Assembly: GCA_937901185.1 (NCBI GenBank)
Contig: CALCHR010000059.1
Span: 1-8,901 of the forward strand
Source of the DNA: an uncultured Bacteroidales bacterium
GTDB lineage: Bacteria; Bacteroidota; Bacteroidia; Bacteroidales; Bacteroidaceae
Reading direction: 5' to 3'
Length of the DNA: 8,901 bases
A model generated the notes under the pieces. The model saw only the letters and a list, made by a program, of their open reading frames with translations. It ran no database searches and had not been told where the DNA came from. The position numbers and the translations under genes were made by a program. Shown piece after piece: positions 1-5,312 of the stretch (position 1 is the first letter of the stretch; each line of letters starts with the position of its first letter).

Positions 1-544
1 AAAGGATGTCGGTCTTCGCACCATGCTGGCAAAACACCTGAAGTATCTTCTCCACATTGCCACGCTTCTTGGATCGCGTATATAGCTTGCCGTCGGAGTA
101 AGCTCCTGCTCCACCTTCGCCAAAGGAATAGTTGCTCTCGCTGTCCACTAAGTGCTCGCGCGATATGCGTGCTATATCTTTCTTGCGCTCACGCACATTT
201 TTTCCGCGCTCTAAGACGATGGGGCGCAGGCCCAGTTCTATCAAACGCAGGGCAGCAAAAAGTCCGCCGGGACCTGCACCCACCACTACTACGGACTTGG
301 CGTGCTCCACATTGCCATACGCTATTTTTTCAAACGCAGGCTCCGTGGGGGCTTCATAAAGAAAAACGTCCAGCGTAAGATTTACAAAAATCATACGCTG
401 GCGTGCATCGATACTGCGGCGACGGATGCGCACCTCTGTGATAGCCTTTACCGTCACGGCCAAAGTCTCTGCCACTTTTCTGCGAAGCAAAGACTCTGTG
501 GCAGCCACTTCGGGGCTGACTCTTAGTTGTATTGTTTTCAGCAT
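1..544 (-). CDS. FAD-dependent dehydrogenase (COG2509-like), N-terminal part, runs off left edge
   Basis: Open frame of 181 codons from ATG at 544 down to the window edge; the C-terminal part lies outside. About 80 N-terminal residues (starting MLKTIQLRVSPEVA) precede a dinucleotide-binding motif, VVVVGAGPGG, ending at about residue 94. This is followed by the acidic end of the second strand (IVLERG) and by FGEGGAGAYSDGKLYTR. That combination (N-terminal extension, GxGPGG, GEGGAGxxSDGKL) is typical of the uncharacterised FAD/NAD(P)-dependent oxidoreductases of COG2509, whose full length I recall as roughly 500 residues. The motif implies FAD binding; the substrate is unknown. It starts 26 bp after the lipoprotein gene and is probably the third gene of the rsmI operon. 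No clear Shine-Dalgarno precedes the ATG. The family call is firm, the biological role is not known. Confidence 0.88.
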   Translation of the reverse strand, partial: MLKTIQLRVSPEVAATESLLRRKVAETLAVTVKAITEVRIRRRSIDARQRMIFVNLTLDVFLYEAPTEPAFEKIAYGNVEHAKSVVVVGAGPGGLFAALRLIELGLRPIVLERGKNVRERKKDIARISREHLVDSESNYSFGEGGAGAYSDGKLYTRSKKRGNVEKILQVFCQHGAKTDIL

Positions 545-570
545 GTGCTTGTGGTGATACCTTCTTTATT

Positions 571-1443
571 CTATTTTACAGATAGCACAAGGTAGCGGCT
601 CACGCTCCAAAAGACCTGGGGCTCGGTGATGCGCAAAATATATTCTCCCTGGTTGTCTTTTTCAAGCACATAAGAACCTGCCGGATGCGTGGTAAGGAGC
701 TTGGCACTTTTGGAGTGCAGGCTGATGATGTTCGTAGTGCGCACATCGATACGGGTAAAGTAGTCTTTATTGAAATCGCCGGTGCGCAGCACGTCGCCGT
801 CCTTCAGGATTTTCTGTTCGCGCAGTTCTTTCTTGGTACCAAAGACATACCATGCCGTGTTGAGCGCCAGTTCCTGCTGGGCCATTGTGAGGCTTTGTGC
901 AGCATTGTCAGACATCAAGCTGTCCACATTGGAAGAGAGGGTGGCAATAGTTTCTCCTTGCTCGGCTATGAGTAGGCTCTTCTGCTCCAGTTCTACTTTG
1001 AGCAAGGCTATTTCCTTATTTTTTTCTTCCATCTGCACCATGAGGCTGGCCAAAGTCTCTTCGGCCGTAGCCTTGAATTTGGCATTGCTGGTTGTGGTGT
1101 TGCGCAACTGCTGCTTAAGGTTGGCTATCAACTCTCGGTTGAGTTTCATGGTGCGGTGTATGAATGCCATATTTTCCACAATGGTTTTGTGGCGGGAGTT
1201 TTCTCCGTTGGCGCTTTCTATAGACACGCGTCCTTCGGCCTCATTGATTTGTCGGAAGCCCTCTTGTATCTGGTTGAGGGTTATCATGATGTCGTTCAGT
1301 TCGTTGTCTTTCTGCTCTATGACCATGCGCAGCGAGTCGGAGTGGTCCGCCACGGCAGCGTTGTTATCTTTCTGTTCCTTCTGCATATCGCAAGCCACCA
1401 GCGAGAAAGCCAGCAGGGCAGCTCCTAAGTATATCTTTTTCAT
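571..1443 (-). CDS. Coiled-coil lipoprotein, conserved hypothetical
   Basis: A 290-residue protein with a short lipoprotein signal peptide: MKK, hydrophobic residues 5-17, and lipobox LVAC with Cys18 as the predicted lipidated residue, followed by Asp. Residues about 35-195 are charged, heptad-like and lack prolines, so a long coiled coil is likely. Residues about 197-290 form a separate, probably beta-rich domain (YVFGTKKELREQ, DFNKDYFT, HPAGSYVL, FWSVSRYLVLSV). It should sit in the cell envelope, with the coiled coil separating the lipid anchor from the C-terminal domain. I do not recognise a function; I recall similar lipoproteins in Bacteroidales genomes. It starts 18 bp after rsmI and ends 26 bp before the FAD-dehydrogenase gene, so it is the middle gene of an apparent operon. 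No Shine-Dalgarno is visible. A 303-codon antisense reading frame over this gene and rsmI is a shadow. Confidence 0.85.
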   Translation of the reverse strand: MKKIYLGAALLAFSLVACDMQKEQKDNNAAVADHSDSLRMVIEQKDNELNDIMITLNQIQEGFRQINEAEGRVSIESANGENSRHKTIVENMAFIHRTMKLNRELIANLKQQLRNTTTSNAKFKATAEETLASLMVQMEEKNKEIALLKVELEQKSLLIAEQGETIATLSSNVDSLMSDNAAQSLTMAQQELALNTAWYVFGTKKELREQKILKDGDVLRTGDFNKDYFTRIDVRTTNIISLHSKSAKLLTTHPAGSYVLEKDNQGEYILRITEPQVFWSVSRYLVLSVK

Positions 1444-1461
1444 ACCACTAATAGTAAGGTG

Positions 1462-2163
1462 TCATTCTACATTTTTGGACTTTTTCTTCTCGCGCACCAG
1501 CCCTTCCACCACAATGACAAACTCGCCGCGCGGCTCGTTCTCTTCGAAATGGGCCAGCACTTCGGCCATCGTGCCACGCACGAACTCTTCGTGGAGCTTG
1601 GATATTTCGCGGCAAGCTGCTACACGGCGCTCGGTGCCAAAGGTCTCGGCAAACTGCGCAAGGGTTTTGACCACACGATAGGGGCTCTCATAGAAAATCA
1701 TGGTGCGCGGTTCCTCCTTGAGTTGTTCCAAGCGGGTGGCGCGACCTTTCTTTTGCGGTAGGAAGCCTTCGAACGTGAAGCGCTCGCAAGGCAAGCCCGA
1801 GGCTACAAGCGCCGGCACAAAGGCGGTAGCGCCCGGCAGACACTGCACCTCTACCCCACGCTCCACGCAAGCTCGCACAAGCATAAAACCGGGGTCGGAG
1901 ATGGCCGGCGTACCGGCATCGGAAATCAGAGCCATCACTTCGCCGGCGGCCATGCGGGCGGCAAAAGCCTCGGCGGTTTGATGCTCGTTAAACTTATGGT
2001 GCGAGCAGAGGCGTGTCTTGATATCATAATGTTTCAGAAGTATGCCCGAAGTGCGGGTATCTTCTGCCAAGACCACATCGGCCTCTTTCAAAATGCGGAG
2101 CGCGCGCAGCGTAATGTCCTCCAAATTCCCGACGGGGGTCGGCACTAAATAGAGAGTTCCCAT
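1462..2163 (-). CDS. rsmI: 16S rRNA (cytidine(1402)-2'-O)-methyltransferase
   Basis: A 233-residue protein that uses S-adenosylmethionine to methylate the 2'-hydroxyl of C1402 in the decoding centre of 16S rRNA; it acts in the cytoplasm on the small subunit. Family motifs are all present in order: PTPVGNLEDITLRAL (residues 8-22), AEDTR (33-37), LISDAGTPAISDPG (79-92), PGA (110-112), GFLPQKKG (133-140), YESPYR (158-163) and REISKLHEEFVRG (185-197). An in-frame ATG at 2202 would add 13 residues (MFALERGNPYICS), but the conserved N-terminus begins at MGTLYLVPTP, and a promoter -7 box lies just upstream of that ATG. I therefore place the start at 2163. It is the first gene of a probable rsmI-lipoprotein-dehydrogenase operon. 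The length is somewhat shorter than the E. coli protein, as in other Bacteroidota. Confidence 0.95.
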   Translation of the reverse strand: MGTLYLVPTPVGNLEDITLRALRILKEADVVLAEDTRTSGILLKHYDIKTRLCSHHKFNEHQTAEAFAARMAAGEVMALISDAGTPAISDPGFMLVRACVERGVEVQCLPGATAFVPALVASGLPCERFTFEGFLPQKKGRATRLEQLKEEPRTMIFYESPYRVVKTLAQFAETFGTERRVAACREISKLHEEFVRGTMAEVLAHFEENEPRGEFVIVVEGLVREKKKSKNVE

Positions 2164-2167
2164 GCTG

Positions 2168-2199
2168 CAAATATATGGATTTCCCCTCTCTAAGGCAAA
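2168..2199 (-). promoter_or_regulatory. Promoter of the rsmI operon (Bacteroidota type)
   Basis: On the minus strand a TTTG (-33 element, 2196-2199) is followed by exactly 20 bases and then TATATTTG (-7 element, 2168-2175). This matches the Bacteroidota primary-sigma pattern TTTG-N(about 20)-TAnnTTTG, with the same spacing as the tRNA-Lys promoter in this window. The predicted transcription start falls within a few bases of the ATG at 2163, so the transcript would have almost no leader. The match is seen directly; activity is inferred. Confidence 0.6.
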
Positions 2200-2238
2200 C
2201 AAAAGGAGTAGTTATTCCTATTTTTTCAAAGTAATCTG

Positions 2239-2263
2239 TATTTTTGCAAGCAACGTGGCTTGC
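2239..2263 (+). promoter_or_regulatory. Possible -7 element and leader hairpin for the AI-2E family gene
   Basis: TATTTTTG at 2239-2246 fits the Bacteroidota -7 consensus TAnnTTTG on the plus strand, but no convincing TTTG/TTG lies about 20 bases upstream. If active, it would give a leader of about 145 bases. The 6-bp inverted repeat GCAAGC / GCTTGC (2246-2251 and 2258-2263) overlaps the expected transcript start and could form a 5' hairpin. An 8-bp palindrome, CAGCGCTG, follows at 2279-2286. This is a weak call. Confidence 0.3.
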
Positions 2264-2321
2264 TACGCGACTCTATAGCAGCGCTGTCTTACTAAAAAAT
2301 CTACCACATAAAGGAAAAGGG

Positions 2322-2367
2322 TTTGTAACAAGGCATGTTACAAAGTATAACAAGGCGCGTTACGAAG
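2322..2367 (+). repeat. Paired 20-bp direct repeat with perfect 9-bp inverted repeat, possible operator
   Basis: Two 20-bp units, 2326-2345 and 2348-2367, share the pattern TAACAAGGC-N2-GTTAC-N-AAG and match at 17 of 20 positions; their starts are 22 bp apart, about two helical turns. The first unit carries a perfect inverted repeat, TTTGTAACA (2322-2330) and TGTTACAAA (2336-2344), around a 5-base spacer. The second unit keeps only part of this symmetry (TAAC / GTTA). The block ends 28 bp before the AI-2E family start codon, where a repressor or activator could bind or an RNA hairpin could form. The role is inferred from position and symmetry only. Confidence 0.55.
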
Positions 2368-2395
2368 ACTATGAACTATTAAACTAAATCTAGAT

Positions 2396-3499
2396 ATGAT
2401 AAAAGGCACCATTACTTTCGACCGCTTCGTACGCGGCATTATCTCCCTGCTGTGCATAGGGGGATTATTGATTTTACTCAAATATCTCGGTCCCGTACTC
2501 ATTCCTTTCTTCGTGGCATGGCTCATTGCCTACCTACTCTACCCCATCGTGACCTTCCTACAAAAACGCTGCCGCATCAAAAACCGCTGGCTCAGCATCG
2601 TGCTGACTCTTTTGCTCGTAGGCGGAAGCATCGGTGGGCTGCTCTATGTCAGTGTGCCGCCAATGGTCAAGGAGTGCGTCCACCTGAAGAACGTGGCCAT
2701 CTCCTACATAGAGCACGGTGCCAACAACAGCAGCATCCCCGAAGCCATACAGCAGTTGGTGCAGGAACACGCCAACGACCTCCGGCTCAGCGAAGTGCTG
2801 CGCAACGAGAATGTCATCAAAGCCGCAAAGAACATACTGCCCAAAGTGTGGGAAACCCTCTGGTCGACAGCCGGCTTTATCATCAACTTCGTAGCGTCGC
2901 TCATCGGACTGCTCTACCTGCTGTTCCTCTTAAAAGACTATGAGAAATATGCCGAGGGATGGATTTACCTAGTGCCCACCCACAAGCGCCACTTTGTCTC
3001 TACCCTCGCCTCGGACATTGAGCGAGGCATGAACGGCTACTTCCGCGGCCAGGCCTTGATAGCACTGAGCAACTGCGTGATGTTCACCATAGGTTTCTAC
3101 CTCATAGACTTTCCCATGGCGCTCGGCCTTGGCCTCTTCATCGGCATCATCAGTTTTGTGCCCTATCTGCAGGTGGTGGGCTTCATTCCGGCCATTGTGC
3201 TGGCGTTGCTGCGAGCTGCCGAAACCGGCGACAACTTCTGGTGGCTCATCGGTGGCGTTCTGCTCGTCTACCTCGTAGTTCAAATCATCCAAGACGCCAT
3301 TGTCACCCCCCAAATCATGGGTAAGATTATGAACCTCTCGCCCGCCATCATTCTCCTCTCCCTCTCCGTGTGGGGCTATCTCTTTGGCATCATCGGCCTC
3401 ATCATTGCCCTGCCCATGACAACACTTGCTATGGCCTATTACAAGCGCTACATCATAGGCTCGCCACAAGAACCGGAGTCGGAACAAACTGCAGAGTGA
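2396..3499 (+). CDS. AI-2E family transporter (PerM-like) membrane protein
   Basis: A 367-residue polytopic inner-membrane protein of the AI-2E/PerM family (Pfam PF01594). The layout is typical: two closely spaced hydrophobic segments at about 12-56 (GPVLIPFFVAWLIAYLLYP), a third at 66-88, a soluble stretch of about 65 residues (90-154), then segments at about 155-179, 220-262, 281-299 and 313-346. The family-typical region ...RGQALIALSNCV...GLFIGIISFVPYLQ... and the late motif IVTPQIMGKIMNLSPAIILLS are present. Some family members export autoinducer-2 and others act as Na+/H+ antiporters, so the substrate cannot be read from sequence. It is transcribed divergently from rsmI, with 232 bp between starts. 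The leader holds a paired repeat at 2322-2367. No Shine-Dalgarno precedes the ATG. No clear terminator hairpin was found between its stop and the tRNA promoter. Confidence 0.9.
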   Translation: MIKGTITFDRFVRGIISLLCIGGLLILLKYLGPVLIPFFVAWLIAYLLYPIVTFLQKRCRIKNRWLSIVLTLLLVGGSIGGLLYVSVPPMVKECVHLKNVAISYIEHGANNSSIPEAIQQLVQEHANDLRLSEVLRNENVIKAAKNILPKVWETLWSTAGFIINFVASLIGLLYLLFLLKDYEKYAEGWIYLVPTHKRHFVSTLASDIERGMNGYFRGQALIALSNCVMFTIGFYLIDFPMALGLGLFIGIISFVPYLQVVGFIPAIVLALLRAAETGDNFWWLIGGVLLVYLVVQIIQDAIVTPQIMGKIMNLSPAIILLSLSVWGYLFGIIGLIIALPMTTLAMAYYKRYIIGSPQEPESEQTAE

Positions 3500-3585
3500 A
3501 ACGCAGACCTCTCCCCCTTTTAAGGACTCAAACCCTCCAAAAACTACCTTCTAAAGCCCTTCAACACAAAAATATCCTAAAAATA

Positions 3586-3617
3586 TTTGGAACGTATTGA
3601 AATAATGCATACCTTTG
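3586..3617 (+). promoter_or_regulatory. tRNA-Lys promoter (Bacteroidota type)
   Basis: TTTG (3586-3589) is followed by 20 bases and TACCTTTG (3610-3617), a full match to the Bacteroidota -33/-7 pattern. Transcription would start near 3621-3623, leaving a 5' leader of about 20 bases before the tRNA. Confidence 0.75.
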
Positions 3618-3642
3618 CACCCGCTTAACAGCACTAAGGATT

Positions 3643-3715
3643 GATTCGCTAGCTCAGTTGGTAGAGCACAACACTTTTAATGTTGGGGTCTTGGGTTCGA
3701 GCCCCAAGCGAATCA
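3643..3715 (+). tRNA. tRNA-Lys (anticodon UUU)
   Basis: A complete 73-base cloverleaf: acceptor arms GATTCGC / GCGAATC, D stem GCTC / GAGC with loop AGTTGGTA, anticodon stem CAACA / TGTTG with loop CTTTTAA (anticodon TTT, so Lys), variable GGGTC, T stem TTGGG / CCCAA with loop TTCGAGC, and discriminator A. CCA is not encoded (the next bases are CTG). The gene is intact, with its own promoter and terminator. An integrase gene begins about 215 bp downstream in the same direction, the usual arrangement when a tRNA 3' region serves as an integration site, but no second copy of the tRNA 3' end is present in this window. Confidence 0.97.
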
Positions 3716-3722
3716 CTGAAAG

Positions 3723-3751
3723 AAGGGACTTTTTCAAGTCCCTTTCTTTTT
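3723..3751 (+). terminator. Rho-independent terminator of tRNA-Lys
   Basis: A perfect 9-bp stem, AAGGGACTT (3723-3731) and AAGTCCCTT (3736-3744), with loop TTTC, is followed by the T-rich tail TCTTTTT. It begins 8 bases after the tRNA. Confidence 0.85.
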
Positions 3752-3817
3752 CCAAACTCCTCATCGCCTTTGACTATCAAAAGGTTAGAAATCAGAATCA
3801 GGTTTTTCACTTAGAGT

Positions 3818-3927
3818 GTGGCACCAATAAAAAAAAGAGAAAAGGTGACACCGTTGGACATAAAAAGCCACTTTAGGACGGTTTTTGTGTTACAGCAGTT
3901 GTGTTACACTTCTCAAAATGTGTTACA
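3818..3927 (+). repeat. Repeated short symmetric sites in front of the integrase
   Basis: TGTGTTACA occurs three times, at 3886-3894, 3900-3908 and 3919-3927; the last two extend to the symmetric GTGTTACAC. Just upstream are GTGGCACC (3818-3825) and the symmetric GGTGACACC (3844-3852). The third TGTGTTACA ends two bases before the integrase ATG at 3930. The cluster fits arm-type recombinase binding sites or an operator for integrase control; which one cannot be told from sequence. Confidence 0.55.
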
Positions 3928-3929
3928 CT

Positions 3930-5104
3930 ATGAACAATAGAGTTCGAACAGTTTTCAACAGACGAAAACAAGCAAGTGATACCACTTGTGCAGCCGTAGA
4001 AATCGTTGTCTGTCTGGGTCGTGAACGTTTCTACTTTTCAATCTGTATCTTTCTGAATGCCGCTCAATGGCTGGATGGTAAGGTAATCAACCATCCCAAA
4101 GCAGCCATTTTCAACGAACAGATTCAAAAGAAGGTAACGGAGTTTGAACGTATCATCATTGCTATGGAAGTAAATGGTGATGACATGACCACCCAACAAT
4201 TCAAAACCTATTTATCATCAGACAGCAGTAACCGGAGCAACTTCATGGCATGGATGCGCGAACGTATCCAATCCCGCAAAATGAGAGGAGGAACGCGAAA
4301 GGGACATTTAACCACTTATAAGGCCCTTCAGCGCTTCGGCAAATTCAAGACATTTGATGATGTAACCCTTACTCACATCTATGAATTTGATATGTTCATT
4401 CGCGAAGAAGAAATTTACACATCTACAGGCAAGCTCATTGAACGTAGCCAGGCTGCCATCCACAATTATCACAAACGATTCAAGAGTTACGTCAGCGAAG
4501 CCTTCCGTTTGGGACTCATCAAAGAGAATCCATACAACCGCTTCCAAGACAAACGTGGCGAGAAGGGTAAACGTCCACATCTCACCAAAGACCAGATAAA
4601 ACGGTTGATTGCCATTCGTGAAGAGTCAGCAGACAGAGTAGCTAATAAATACCTTGACTTCTTCCTCTTCCAAATATTTACGGGCATGGCGTATAGCGAT
4701 GCCAAGTCATTCGACTACATCCAACATATCATCACGGTAGATGGTCACGATTACATTGATGGACATCGAATGAAAACAGGAGAGGAATTCATCACACCCA
4801 TCCTTCCCTATACCCAAAAGATTTTGGAACGGAACGACTACAAACTTCACATCACCTCCAACCAAAAGTACAACCAATTCCTAAAAGTGTCGGTTTGGCT
4901 CTCGGTTACAGTTTTCCTTTGACCACCCATGTGGCCCGCCACACCTTTGCTTGCACCATCAGTTTAGGCGAAGGAATCCCTAAGGAAGTATTGCAGGTAA
5001 TGATGGGACATTCCTCCATCAGAACAACCGAACTCTATGCCAAACTTCCCATGGAGTTTGTCACCCGCAACCTTGACAAAAAACTCTTCCATGTTTGGGG
5101 ATAA
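3930..5104 (+). pseudogene. Tyrosine recombinase (Bacteroidetes/IntDOT-type integrase), frameshifted
   Basis: A site-specific recombinase expected to integrate and excise the neighbouring element. Frame 1 runs from ATG 3930 to a stop at 4922 (330 residues) and holds an arm-type DNA-binding N-terminus, a SAM-like core-binding domain and the first half of the catalytic domain. The usual first catalytic Arg is replaced (FTGMAYSDAK, about 4673-4705), while an R-x-K (RMK, 4767-4775) resembles the Arg285/Lys287 pair of IntDOT. The rest lies in the -1 frame to 5104: HVARH (His 4928, Arg 4937), GHSS (His 5009) and Tyr at 5036. One missing A in the run AAAA at 4883-4886 explains the break; restoring it gives 391 residues, a normal family length. 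The in-frame ATG 45 bases upstream lies within the repeat cluster and adds no family-like residues. It is probably inactive unless ribosomes slip at A-AAA-G. Confidence 0.85.
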
Positions 5105-5124
5105 CCCTTACGACAATGCATAAG

Positions 5125-5174
5125 GAAAGCCGCATTGCCCACCTCAAACAAGTGGCTATGCGGCTTTCTTTTTT
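5125..5174 (+). terminator. Strong terminator after the integrase
   Basis: An 11-bp perfect stem, GAAAGCCGCAT (5125-5135) and ATGCGGCTTTC (5158-5168), with an inner CCAC / GTGG pairing (5139-5142, 5152-5155), is followed by six T. It lies 20 bp after the integrase stop codon. Confidence 0.9.
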
Positions 5175-5225
5175 CTTCTCCATTTTCACCTCACGGGCTT
5201 GCCTTTATCCACACAAAAATATAGT

Positions 5226-5292
5226 GGGGTAGCCTAATTCCCCAAAGTGATAAATCACACGGGGCGAGTGTACACTAAAATCAGCAAGCTGA
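5226..5292. repeat. Cluster of four short palindromes between convergent genes
   Basis: In 67 bp there are GGGG / CCCC arms (5226-5229, 5240-5243), GTGAT-AA-ATCAC (5247-5258), the perfect 10-bp palindrome AGTGTACACT (5267-5276) and TCAGC-AA-GCTGA (5281-5292). None is followed by a T-run on either strand, so it does not look like an ordinary terminator for the minus-strand operon ending at 5313. It could be a recombination, transfer or protein-binding site, or a structured RNA 3' end. Confidence 0.4.
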
Positions 5293-5312
5293 GTGGGGGA
5301 TTATGTGGACAA

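Noticed and set aside
770..1681. 303-codon plus-strand reading frame antisense to the lipoprotein and rsmI
   Set aside because: The opposite strand holds two clear genes with signal peptide and family motifs. The plus-strand translation is Ser/Cys/Arg-rich without any recognisable domain and crosses the gene boundary.
2164..2202. N-terminal extension of rsmI to the ATG at 2202
   Set aside because: The 13 extra residues are not part of the family N-terminus and they overlap the promoter -7 and -33 elements.
2969..3487. 172-codon minus-strand reading frame inside the AI-2E family gene
   Set aside because: It is antisense to well-conserved membrane segments; its His/Glu/Gly-rich translation is the typical shadow of hydrophobic codons.
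3500..3585. Terminator or small gene between the AI-2E family gene and the tRNA promoter
   Set aside because: The stretch is C- and A-rich with no stable hairpin followed by T; the overlapping short frame is the out-of-frame tail of the AI-2E family gene.
4308..4705. Minus-strand reading frames of 90 and 72 codons across the integrase
   Set aside because: They lie antisense to integrase core-binding and catalytic domain codons and show no domain of their own.
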